Of a DNA stretch of 64,000 bases, positions 35,500 through 46,522 are shown piece by piece. Numbering within the stretch: position 1 is the first letter of the stretch; each line of letters begins with the position of its first letter. The notes beneath the pieces are model-generated. The model made no database searches, was not told the origin of the DNA, and was given only the letters and a program-made list of their open reading frames with translations. Source of the stretch: Scleropages formosus (lineage: Eukaryota > Chordata > Actinopteri > Osteoglossiformes > Osteoglossidae); NCBI RefSeq assembly GCF_900964775.1, contig NC_041830.1:9839501-9903500 (forward strand). The letters run 5' to 3'. Both the position numbers and the translations under genes were made by a program.

Positions 35500-36480
35500 C
35501 TGTCACTCTGAGGCCTTGCTTTCCCTCTGATTGGTCCTTGGTGGTCTTCCTTGCTCCCTTCCTCTTCGCCCTCCGTTTCGGTCCGTGGGTAATAACTGTC
35601 CGGCTTTCACCTCTCCCCCCTCTAAATGTCCTTCACCCCGTTGCTCACGACCAAGTCTCTGCCACCACTGAGAAACCCTTGGCAGTTCTAGCTCTGGCTT
35701 CAGCCCTTTTTTGGTGTGTCTCGCTCTCTCTCTCTCTCCCTCTCTCTCTCTCCTGCTCTCTCCTTTCCTTGAGTTCCGTCTCTTTTACCATGAAGTGACT
35801 TTTATGACCGACTTGGCTCCGCACTCTCACCTTGGCCTTCTCCCCACCTTGTTCCCCCTTCCGAGCCTCCCCGCACGTCCCTCGGATCCCTTCTCATCAA
35901 GCGGGATGTGAACGTCAGGACTTGCAGATCTCCTCCTGCTGATGCCCTCTCTCCAGGCCCTTCATAAACCTTCATCTAGAGGCCCACTCTTCCAATCCCC
36001 TCCGTTTTGTCCTCCTCTTGATGAAGCCCACGGTCCACCATCTCCCCTCTGTCTCCTCTCCTTTATCTCTCAGTGATTGTCCCCCTTTCCCTTCATCTCA
36101 GCGGACCTTAAACTGTTGAACTTCCTCTGTTTCCCTGGCGGCTTTTTCAGACCCAGCCTCCCCACTCGCCCCAATCCTGCCTCTCATTGTTTATCACTGA
36201 CCCGCTCCCTCCCTCCTTCTCTTTCCACTTCTTTCTGTCCTCCAAAAGTCGCTCCGTTTTTTCCTTTTCCAGCCCCTCCACCCCTCTCCTTCTACTCGTC
36301 TTGTTTATAAATACTCTGCGGCTGCAGCCTTCTTCCACCCCTCCAAGCCTCATGTTCCTATGTTGCAAAGCGACTCGCGTAACCGATGGAGATCGGACAG
36401 CATGTGACAAGGACAGACCAGTCGTCTCTTGTCTTAGTCCCTTTACCCACCTTTATTTGTGGAGGACCACACCTGTATTA
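35500..36480 (+). repeat. Pyrimidine-rich region with (CT)n tract
   Basis: Almost 1 kb with C/T far above A/G on the plus strand, including a CT-rich simple repeat at about 35725-35765. It starts just upstream of the DMPK start codon. Confidence 0.6.
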
Positions 36481-36597
36481 CTTTGATTTATTGTGTCGCT
36501 ATCCCTCCATATTGCATTCCAGTGCTCGGGTTTTCCGTGACAATATTTGGCAAGCAGGTCTTTACACAAAAAACACTTACATAGTTTAGTGCTGTTA

Positions 36598-36860
36598 GCC
36601 TTACCCAAGAAGGGTCTCGAACCCATCTCTTTGAGAACCATTTCTCCCAACAGCTACATAAATGAGTCCAACACCATTGGCCATGATTATCTATGTATTT
36701 TCTATTTAAATGTCACCTCTACAGACAGCTGCTTGAGGGATGTGAACCAGCAACATGGTGGTATCAGACAAGCTGGACTTTGATAATCCTGTGTCTGAAG
36801 CTCTTCATCTGTTCTTGATGCTCTTTTGTTTACTGAGCTGTATTTTGATTTCTAGAAAAA
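36598..36860 (+). mobile_element. L2-like LINE 3' fragment, copy 1
   Basis: Shares AAGAAGGGTCTCGAACCCAT, AGCTACATAAATGAGTCCAA and GGGATGTGAACCAGCAACA with copies at 40.7 and 50.0 kb. Confidence 0.7.
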
Positions 36861-37639
36861 GATCTGATCAGTGCATAAGGGTACATGTAGGGGGGCACTT
36901 CCGCTGTCATGTGATGTCACTCTGGTTCAAGCATTGAGGAGCAGGTGTGGAGGAACCACCTGCGACCTGCGCTCTGCCACACACCTGTCTGCTACAGCGT
37001 GTTAATGGATCTAAGCATGGATCTACATTGCTGTGCAGTCTCGACACACCCATTCCCTCCTCTTTATCACATGTTTCTGACACACGGAGCTGACGTTCCA
37101 GCCAGAACACGTGATCTAAGAGTTCTTGGTGTGTTTGACCACACCGGAGCATCTGCAAGGATCTAAAAAGTCATAAGCAGCACAATGAGCAATTGCCTCA
37201 AATACCTCTGTGCCTAAGTAATCATGACAAAGGTGAAACAACTTCATAGACTCATGGACAGTTCATCCTCTGCCCACTGGCGCCCTCAAGTGGTTAGGAG
37301 AATAAAGGCGTTCCTATAAATCTGTCCTCACCTGTTTTATTACATTACATTATTTGGTGGTTTAGCTCATGTTATTTTTACAACCTCACTCTGGTAAGGT
37401 ATACAACTGAATAAGGAGAAATGTTATATGTTAAAGCTATCAGAATGCATGCCTATTCTTAAGAAAAGAACCATTCTTGGATTAGAACCTAGAGCCTCCT
37501 GGTTGCTGAGCCGTTGTAGATTACTTCAGCTCCGTGCTGCTTATTACAGTTGTAGAGTTCTGCAGAAAAGCAGGAAAGTTATGAATTTTTGACATTGAGA
37601 ATATTTTGCTATTTTATTTTAAAAGCATTTTCTGCCATG

Positions 37640-37870
37640 AATGAAATTTTTGATGGTGGTGGCATGAGTGTGACCTGTGTTTACCTGCACAGCTGATGAT
37701 GGCTGTAAAGCACACCAAAAGAGAATAGAAGTGTGGGACCGCCTTACTCCAACTCACTTCCACAGCGTTCACAACTGTGTCTGGTATTCCAGTGTGTCAG
37801 TGCTAAACAACATGGTGATGATCGTTGTGCACTTATGGGATGAATCTTTCAAACAGAAATGTCTCTTATC
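37640..37870 (+). repeat. Dispersed repeat family D, copy 3
   Basis: GTGGGACCGCCTTACTCCAA, CACTTCCACAGCGTTCACAA, GGTGATGATCGTTGTGCACT and TTATGGGATGAATC match copies 1 and 2. Confidence 0.65.
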
Positions 37871-38235
37871 TACATTTACATTTATTTATTTAGATGCTTT
37901 TCTCCAAAGCGACTTCCAATGAACTCCATGTAGTGGTATCAGCCCACACACCTTATTCACCAAGGTGACTTACACTGCTAGATACACTAATTACACTGGG
38001 TCACTCATCCATACATCAGCAGAACACACTCTCACTGTCAATCACACACCATGGGGGAACCTCAACAGCATGTCTTTGGACTGTGGGAGGAAACCAGAGC
38101 ACCCGGTGGAAACCCACAGAGACATGGGCAGAACATGCAAACTCCACACAGACCGAGCAGGGATGGAACCCTTGTCCTCTCGCACCACCCAGACGCTGTG
38201 AGACAGCAGCGCTACTCGCTGTGCTACTGTGCTGC
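37871..38235 (-). mobile_element. SINE (family C), minus strand
   Basis: Full-length type, from GGCAGCACAGTAGCACAGCG at the head to the TACATTTACATTTATTTATT tail. Confidence 0.87.
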
Positions 38236-38274
38236 CATTTACTATTATTCTAAGACTATTTTAAGACACTGGTA

Positions 38275-38650
38275 CATTTGTATACAAAGCTACTTACACT
38301 GATTTACCCATTGAAACAGCAGGGTAACATTTACTATATCAGTTCAGGCTCAGCGGGGAGGTGGTGGCGCAGCGGGTTTGGCCGGGTCCCGCTCTCTGGG
38401 CTCAGCTCTCTGGTGGGTCTGGAGTTTGAGTCCTGCTTGGGGTGCCTTGTGGCAGACTAGCGTGCCGTCCTGGGTGTGTCCCCTCCCCCTCCAGCCGTAC
38501 GCCCTGCGTTGCCAGGTTAGGCTCCGGTTTGCCGCGACCCCGGTTGGGACAAGCAGCTTCAGACTGTGTGTGTGAGTTCAGGGTCAGTACCTTGATGAAG
38601 GGAAGTACAGCTGGAGTGGGATTCAAACCAGGAGCCTTAAACTTAATATA
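38275..38650 (-). mobile_element. SINE (family B), minus strand, split by a family A SINE
   Basis: Left part 38275-38348 (TTACACTGATTTACCCATTG, TATATCAGTTCAGG) and right part 38575-38650 (TCAGTACCTTGATGAAGG, GGGATTCAAACCAGGAGCC) form one element interrupted by the SINE at 38349-38574. Confidence 0.82.
38349..38574 (+). mobile_element. SINE (family A) nested in a family B SINE
   Basis: Complete family A body. AGTTCAGG occurs at 38341-38348 and again at 38575-38582, an 8-bp target duplication inside the older SINE. Confidence 0.87.
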
Positions 38651-38996
38651 CCTCACTTAGTAAATGCTACCATCCTCTGGTCCTCATTTACCTCCCCACA
38701 CTGGTGAGAAATATGGTCTGAGGAGGACGGGGGCCCTTCTTGAAGCAGGAAAAGCCCCTAATGGTCTGCTGGGTTACAGTCAGGGTTAGTTACTGTCTTC
38801 AATTTTTGCCCCTGGGGAGCACGTTCACTCGAGACTGACTCCCCCCCAGCACTGTGACCCCATAGTGGACACAGGGACCCCAGCCTGCTTTGGCAGGGGG
38901 GTGCACCAGGACTGAGCCCTCAAAAGCATAGAGTCTTGGGGTACCCTGGAGTGCTGTTTTGGAGCCTCACACCACTACCGTGTGGACACCTCAAAC

Positions 38997-38997
<1 letters not shown>

Positions 38998-39049
<52 letters not shown>
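38998..39049. repeat. (CA)n microsatellite
   Basis: About 26 CA units. Confidence 0.95.
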
Positions 39050-39051
<2 letters not shown>

Positions 39052-39597
39052 CCTGTCCACATCAACACTATGCAAACAGAGTGCAGACACAACTGCTTTG
39101 AAATACTATCTTTAAAAGAAATGACTGCATGAGGTTCTGTTTTCATTTTGAGGTGTGCTCTTATGGAACTGCTTTGTGGGGTTAAGACTTGAATACACGT
39201 ACGACCGCTGTGATTTCTAGCTTTTAAATTAAAAAAAAAAAAAAATCTAGAAAAATCACACTGCCCATTAATTACACCGCTCTGTGTCTACAGCGACACT
39301 CATGTGATGTGATTTATTTAAAGGTGACTGAATCCTCAGTAGATCATCTCCTGGGTTTAATATCCCAGATTACACCCACATGTTTAATTTCCATTACAGT
39401 TTTAACATTTAACATTTTTTTATCCATTTGCCCTTTAAAAATGTTAACTGGGAAATGAACTGCCATCAGCAAACTATTAATTTTTTTTGAAAGAGGAAAT
39501 CACTGTAAGCAGGTTAGCGTACAAGCATAACATTGTAAGTTGCTTTCGAAAATAGCAGTAATTAAAAAGAAATAAAAAAAATAATCCAACCATCCAC

Positions 39598-39768
39598 CCA
39601 TCAACAACCGCTTGTCCCAAGCGGGGTCACGGCGAGCCAGAGCATTACCTATCAACACAGGATGCAAGGCTGAAAAGGGAGAGGACACATCTTGCATGGT
39701 ATGCCAGACCGTCGCAAGGCACCCCAAGCAGGGCTCGAACCCCAGACCTGCCATACAATGGGCAAGAA
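39598..39768 (-). mobile_element. SINE (family A), minus strand, head lost
   Basis: CGCTTGTCCCAAGCGGGGTC, CGTCGCAAGGCACCCCAAGC and GGGCTCGAACCCCAGACC; the far head is missing. Confidence 0.8.
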
Positions 39769-39884
39769 TAATAATAATAATAACGTGGCACATCTTAGAC
39801 CTATGTTCTACACTTTCGGTAGATGCATCTCGTTACTCTCCTGATGCCTTAAGAGGAAATTGTATAGGAGCAGGGGTGGGAGGG

Positions 39885-40085
39885 GGTGCAGTGGTTAGAG
39901 GCACCACAATTTGACTCAAAGGATCTATATTTGTACCCTGTGCAGTACTATTTAGTAAAGTATTTACTCTGAACTGATACAGTAAAAATCACTCAGCTGG
40001 ATAAATAGGTAAATCATTGTAAGCAACTTAACTCTGTAACTCATTTTAATAAGAGGAAGTATCAGATAAATCAATGTAAATTTAT
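39885..40085 (+). mobile_element. SINE (family B)
   Basis: GTGCAGTGGTTAGAGGCACC head, GATACAGTAAAAATCACTCA middle and TCAATGTAAATTTATTCA tail. Confidence 0.75.
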
Positions 40086-40704
40086 TCAATATAAATTTAA
40101 TGAAATAAAAATGATTCTTTTTCCAGCTGAAAAGGCTCTTCGATGTTAATGTTACAGAAACAGCAAAAAAAAAAGGTCAGCCTCCAAAAACATCACAAGG
40201 CATCTTTTCTTCTCCACGGAAACAAGAATTCGTTCACGTCTGTGGAATGCGCAGATGCTCTCGTCTTCCTCTAGTGTGGGATTTTTCTTGTGACGCATCG
40301 ACTCTGTCTGAGCCCCTCTGCAAGTCATACGCAAAGTCGAGTCCCTCGCGTCGCACGCGCCATCCGGAGTCGCTGATATACAGACCTTTTGGATCAGCAG
40401 CCATACCCCACACACAGCTTGTTTTGACTGTTGTCGTGGAAGTGACATCATAAGTCCTCACATGGACCAAAAGTAATCATTCTGCTGAGAGACTGTATAA
40501 ATAGTCCCCCCGAAGATCAACACAAGAAAAATTATATTTCAACTTCCGTCAGTTGTGGTTCTGCTCTGCTCATGTAAAAGAAATTTCTTTATTGCCACTT
40601 ATTGTCTCAGTGGTTACAGTCTACAAGAGGGTCAAAAAATGTGCACCCTGATGACTAAAAGTGCTGTGCTCCTCCATCTCTGGCTGCTGTGGTGGTCCAA
40701 AATC

Positions 40705-41390
40705 AAATGTCCTGATGTGGTAGAATGAGCTCCCTCTGTCCCTCAGAGCTGCTGAATCCCTCCCATAATTCAAAAAGGGTCTCAAACCCATCTCTTTCAG
40801 AGCCTTTTCCCTCCTGATCTCCAGACAGCTGCATACAGTGCTGCTTGAAAGTACGGGAATCCTGTAGAGGTGATCTTTATTCTTGTGCAAAATAAACTTA
40901 TAAAATCTGTTAAGTCTTAAACTTATAAAATTAATAAATAACTATAATTCACACATCCAGTGCTACTTGCCTACTTGGTCTAACCAGTGCAACCCTGGCT
41001 TCACTGATTTTTGCACCTGCACTACTTGCGTGTTTCTACTACACACAATTTCCTCTAAAGCAACATATGGAATTGGTCATTAGACACCTATTACATCACA
41101 TGAGAAACACTGATTCTCATTAAATGACCATTTCGTGGTAAAAGCAAGGGACACAAATTCACATACTTTCAAGCAGCCCTGTATACGAGTCCAACACCAT
41201 CTGCTTTGATTATCTATGTATTTACTATTTGAATGTCACTTGAGGGATGTGAACCAGCAACACGGCGGTATCAGACAAACAAGCTGTGCTTCCGCAATCC
41301 TGTTTAAAGCTTGTCATCGTTTGCCGAACGCACTTTCTTTGCTCCAAGTTGTACGTGCTTTTGGAATAAAAGTCAGCGAAATGAATGCAC
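40705..41390 (+). mobile_element. L2-like LINE 3' fragment, copy 2, split by a MITE
   Basis: Left part carries CCTCAGAGCTGCTGAATCCC and GGGTCTCAAACCCATCTC, right part GAGTCCAACACCATCTGCTT, GGGATGTGAACCAGCAACAC and a tail GTGCTTTTGGAATAAAAGTC. The MITE sits where the LINE reading frame would end. Confidence 0.75.
40836..41181. mobile_element. 346-bp MITE with Tc1/mariner-like ends
   Basis: Starts CAGTGCTGCTTGAAAGTACG; the reverse complement of its end is CAGGGCTGCTTGAAAGTATG, so the terminal inverted repeats of about 26 bp differ at a few positions. TA flanks both ends (40834-40835 and 41182-41183). There is no transposase frame, so it is non-autonomous. Confidence 0.8.
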
Positions 41391-42629
41391 ACATAAAGGT
41401 AAAATGCACTAAGAGAGTAAAGTAGCAGTAATCAGTGTGATAAACCTTCAGAACATATTCCATATTCCTAATGGTCCCATATGAACAATTCTGTTGGGTG
41501 TATCGCAGTATCTAAAAATCAACACTATCTGTACTCCAGAGTTCAGGAGTATCACCGACGTGTGAAAGTTGTGTTGCCTGCATTGCATCATATTCCCAGG
41601 GGCGAGTGGCACACGTCGCACATGAATATTCACGAGGCTATCGAGACTCTTCCGCAGCTATTGTCTTTAGGTCACGTCAAAGGGGGATATAAGGCGTGAA
41701 AATATATTCAAATTAAATTCTGCTTACAATGACACGACATTATTTTATTCATTGGTATTCCAGTTAGGCCCCCGGTGAGCATCTCCGAGGAAGCGAGAAT
41801 GTCAGAGAAGAAAGGAGAAGTTTAATATGCCGAAGCAGTCGGCAGCCTGGAGAAAGCGCTCCATCTGCTCCAGTGTGCTACCGTCTCTACACATTTCCAT
41901 AAACATCACAAAACCATACCCCTGTGCATAATGTAATTAATGGGAATTAAGGATTAAACTCGCTGTCCTGTCCTGCCAGCCTCAACACACTGTCAGTACT
42001 TCGTGAGCCGCAACTTTGACACCAGCAGCTGCAGAAAATGTCCATAAGGGGGCAGTCAAACCAGTCACTGCAGGCACAATGTTGATCTTGTTATGGAGTA
42101 ATTATATTTTCAAGTCATTCAACTGTCTTAGCCATGAACAGATGTGTTATTATAGCACAAGGTCTTCTGCAGGGGTTTGCTTAAAGACCTCTGGAATTTG
42201 CATGACTTTCGTATCAGTACGATTAAAAAGCCCGCACCTGCAGTACAACACGGAGAAGAACTTTCTGGAATCCAGTAATCCGTGTGATTGAAGGGTCCCG
42301 ATTAATTCTTGGCAACTTCTTTAAACGAATGAAGAACATGCGGACTGCGGATTGCGAGTTTTCCCACGGGGTCGGGGATGAGCCTTCGCCGTGTACCGTG
42401 TGTCACCATGGACCAGTTATGGCGAACACCACTGCTATGGGTCTTCCTTCCCACCCGACTCAGTTCGGAAGAACACTTTTCTTATGGATCGTCTTCACTA
42501 TCTACCGGGATAACTAGGATTCTGAATCCAGTTTCAGGGCATCCCAGTCCTAGCCTTAATAGCAGCTCACGTTGAAACATACACAGAGAATAACTAAATA
42601 ATTTGAATATATGGTACCTCTCTGTGCAT

Positions 42630-42835
42630 ATGGAGAATAGGGTACCATAGCGGTTAGAGCTGCTATCTTTGAATCCAAAAGTTGCAGGTTCGAATCCCAC
42701 CTCCAGCTGTAGTACCCTTGAGCGAAGTATTTACCCTAAATTGCTCCAGTAAAATTATCCAGCTGTATAAATGGGCAAATTGTTGGTAGCTTACATTATA
42801 AGGTGCTTTGGAGAAAAACGTCAAATAAATGAAAG
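42630..42835 (+). mobile_element. SINE (family B)
   Basis: ATAGCGGTTAGAGCTGC head, B box GGTTCGAATCCC, GTAGTACCCTTGAGCGAAGT, tail GCTTTGGAGAAAAACGTC. One of the best-kept copies. Confidence 0.87.
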
Positions 42836-42999
42836 ATGGTTTAATTATAGTGGAATATCTAAAGCAGTAAAATGAAACGGACCAGAACAATCCTTGACTA
42901 CAGAAGTTTGCGCTGTTGTCTCGTAGGCCTGGTGCACATGAAAGATTTAAATTTTACATGAAAACTTATTTACCTTAAAGGACAAGGCATATTAATCAA

Positions 43000-43145
43000 C
43001 TTTATAATGGATTTACCTATTTATACCACTAGGTATTTTTTTTACTGTATCAGTCCTGGAAAAGTACTTTGACCAAGGTACTGTAGCAGGAGGTGGGATT
43101 CAAACTGTGGACCTTCAGACAGCAGAGCAATACCCCTAATTCGCA
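43000..43145 (-). mobile_element. SINE (family B) fragment, minus strand
   Basis: TTTATACCACTAGGTATTTT, CCAAGGTACTGTAGCAGGAG, GGGATTCAAACTGTGGACC. Confidence 0.75.
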
Positions 43146-43958
43146 ACATCCTTTCCAAGACAAGAACTTAGGAAATATTTCCATGACTGATGTAATTTAG
43201 CGTTTCCTCTTAGTGATCGGGTCTGAAAATGGAAGAGACGCACACGGCGCGGCTTTCCAAGAACAGAACAGGGCGAAGAGTTCTGCACCGTCCCGTCCCG
43301 CAGCTCAGACGACCTGGCAGGGAAACGGGGGGGGGAAGAGCCGCTGAAGAATCTCTTCCGAGTACCTCGGCAGCTCCAGAGATCCTGATGTGCCGGAGAA
43401 AAAGACTAAATATACAAGCACGCCATGGCAACTGAGCCGAGAGGGAGGGCCATCATGTCGAGGCAGACAGCACGGTGCTGGAGCTGGGGCTGGGCGCTAT
43501 TCTGCCTCATTCAGCTCCTCCCCTGCAAGTGTGTCTACAGAGATCATCTGGAAGATAATGCAGATATATTTGCACTGCTCCTCCATGGAAACCAAATTAA
43601 AACATAATGTGCTGAATCACGAAATTATCTTACAATTTGAGGGGATGCGCCACTGCTGCATCGTCATGGTGACCACCTGGCAACACCACGGTCTCCCAAG
43701 GTGAGTCCACTTGGGTGGCCTGTTACTTGAGCGTCAAGTCGACGCCCCGCTTTGGACCAGGCCTTGAGGACAGAGCCAGGGGCCACGTGCTGGTGGTTCT
43801 GAGAGCAGCTGCCCTTGGAATATGCGAGCGAGACCCTGCCCCCTCTCTGCTTACGCGGCTGGCCTGGCTCCCAGACTCAGGAATGTAGACTGAGACTCGG
43901 GTAGCGGCAGGCCGGAAACACAGCTCCAGTGTGCGAGAGGCTCCATGTGTCAGCGCTC

Positions 43959-43960
<2 letters not shown>

Positions 43961-44027
<67 letters not shown>
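43961..44027. repeat. (GT)n microsatellite
   Basis: About 33 GT units, the longest in the window. Confidence 0.95.
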
Positions 44028-44029
<2 letters not shown>

Positions 44030-46013
44030 TGAGAGACTGAATATTAGAGCTAAGGGTCTGAAAAAGTGGGGGAGGGCAGGGAGAAAATGGAAATGCAAAA
44101 GTCATTTGAGAGACTGGAAGATGAAAGGTAATAGATGCTCTCCGGAGGTCTCGCCCGGCGCAGAGCCCTGACAGCTACAAGATAAAGAAAGTCATAAAGA
44201 AGAAAAAGAGGTCAGTCGACGCGTAGGAAAGCAAAACCGTGCCGGAGCGCTAAACCACATTCCACCCCCATCCCTGTGTCCTCATCCTCTCACCGCTCCC
44301 TCTCCCCTCTCCCCCCTCCCCCTAATGAAAGCCAGATGTGGCGAAGGCCTTGGCCGAGCTTCCCCTCCATTTCTTCTTACCCCGGGTGTCTCGAGTTCGC
44401 TGTGCCTCCTTAGCCTCGCCCCAGTCTGCCACCCCGTTCCCCACCCCCTGCCCCCTCCTTGCTGCCTTCCCTCCTGCTCCTTCACAGGAAGTGCTCCAGG
44501 TTGCTGGCCTGAAGACTGCATGCCTCTCTAACAACATCCAGATGGAGGGATGGAGAGAGGAAGCAGGAGAGGGAGATGGTGAGAGGAAAAGTGCAAGGAA
44601 GAGTTGGATTGTGAGAGCTTCAGAACGTCTTTGAAAGCCTGGTTTCCAGATGTGTCAGGAGCTCACTAAGCCTATCCTGTCAGCCCTTACCAGCAAAGCC
44701 CCGCAGCCCAGCACCGGAGCTCTCGCTGGGTGCCTCTCCTGCTGTTTCAGCACAGCTCTCCTCCTACCTGTACTTCTCCCTTGTCTTCTTCTCCAAACCC
44801 AACCAAAAATGCAAACGAGCCATCTGGGTTCTTCTCTCTGCCAACCCAGCCCACCTACTGGTATTTAGCGCAGGCCGAGTGCATCGATGGGTGTGTTTGA
44901 CGGTACCCTGTGGTGTAGGTGCGTGCTCCGCCAGACACCCCATTGCCCTCGTCTCTCAGGCTGCGTGTGGGGAAAAGTGGCTGCACCTTGTGCCGAGCCA
45001 GATGTGGCTCATTATCCGGCTGGTTTCCCTCAAAGAGGGGCGCAATCTGATCAAGCGTTTACTCGAAAAGAGGATTCCTTGTGCTCCGAGACACACTGGT
45101 GGCACACCGGACGGGAAAGTTTGAAGGACGTGACCAACCACCCCACTTTTCATATCCAGCCTGGCCTGGGTGTCCATCACAGCACCGAATCTTACCCTAT
45201 CAGATCACAGAGCTGGGCCAGGGCCACCAACCCTCCAACATCACCTAGACTGTACTCAAACAGGCCATCATAGCTGCTAGCATGCCAAACCGCTGGTTGC
45301 CAAATCCCGTGGGACCCCGGCGCAATGCCCTTGAGCAGAGCACTTAACTCAAATTCCTTCCTGTCTAAATCCACTTGTACAAACTGGAGACTCAGTCTGG
45401 TAAATGGACTCATAACTGTACTGCTCACACTTGATAAAGGTGGACATAGCAGGGAAAGATAAGACCACTGGCTTCCACTTATTTGTGAATGGGAAGGATC
45501 CATCTGTCCCTGACCTCCTGTGTGCCTTGATTTGTCTTAGCAATCTTCATGTACTGTAACCAGGGACAACTTACCAGCATGGATGTTTGCAGAATAAAGA
45601 TGTTCTGCAGACATCTACAGTCTGAATCACGGTTAGGGAAGGGAAGATATGCGTCTAGAGTAAAATCGGAGGCAACTTCCTACCTTTCAAAGATAGCATC
45701 TTGCTCATTTCCTTCTGCAATTCTGTGAAATAAACAATAAAACTGATTCTCACGTGGTGCAAAGACCAAACCGCAATCAGATCAAGGAAAACCAATTGGT
45801 GACCAGCCCCAACTATGCCCATCGCTGGATTCCTACAATGGTGCACCAGCTGAGACTATGAAAGTGTCTTACTTGGATGTTTTTAAGAGCTGCGACTTAT
45901 CGGTCTGTGACCAAGGTGCTCAAAGCGGTCCTCGGTCTGCGTCCACTTGGATGCTTCCTTCCTACCTGAAATGAAGACTGGTTCGGTCCACTCTGAGTCA
46001 TAAGTCATAGCTT

Positions 46014-46019
46014 TTTATT
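46014..46019 (-). terminator. dact3: Candidate DACT3 polyadenylation signal AATAAA
   Basis: TTTATT on the plus strand about 500 bp past the DACT3 stop codon, giving a 3' UTR of about 0.5 kb. Open frames between 46.08 and 46.48 kb lie in this presumed UTR. Confidence 0.4.
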
Positions 46020-46522
46020 TATACACTATGTTCATAAATACAAGGCCACACTTTGGTATGTACAGACGTTTACAGGTGCTCATTTGCAGGGCAGCCAAGT
46101 TTTGTTCACTGGTGAATTCCACCTGTCTTTGACTGAGCTGTCTGGTAATACTGATAGGGTATTGGTGAGATCGGTGCATTTAAACTGTGCATTTACTTGC
46201 TTCGTTTCCTCCAACCAAGAAGTTTTGGCCAGGGGCTCAAAGGCTGTGCAGGATTGCTCGATGCTGAGGGAAACAGTTGGTACATGGTAGTGTGCGCTGT
46301 CCCCTGAAAACAAACACCACGAACATGTGAGAAAGCCCACATAATGCTTGACTGGATCAGGGATTCCCTCGTCATTATCTTTCCCAGAGATAGAACTGTG
46401 GCACAAGGAAATGTCAGCGAAGGTTGATGCATTGAAGCGTTTGGAGTGAGAGGAAGACAATGAAACACGGGGTGCCCAGTGCACTTAGCAGCTGTACAGA
46501 TTGCGAGGGGAAGCAGACGGTC

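Larger units (their letters stand above)
35394..46013. other. Intergenic DNA between DMPK and DACT3
   Basis: Filled with LINE, SINE, MITE and simple repeats, listed separately. The part 35.5-36.5 kb is strongly pyrimidine-rich. Two short stretches, near 40.25-40.47 kb (minus) and 43.45-43.60 kb (plus), look faintly protein-like and are discussed as findings. No gene can be claimed. Spacing of 11 kb upstream of DMPK leaves room for its promoter, which I cannot place. Confidence 0.5.
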
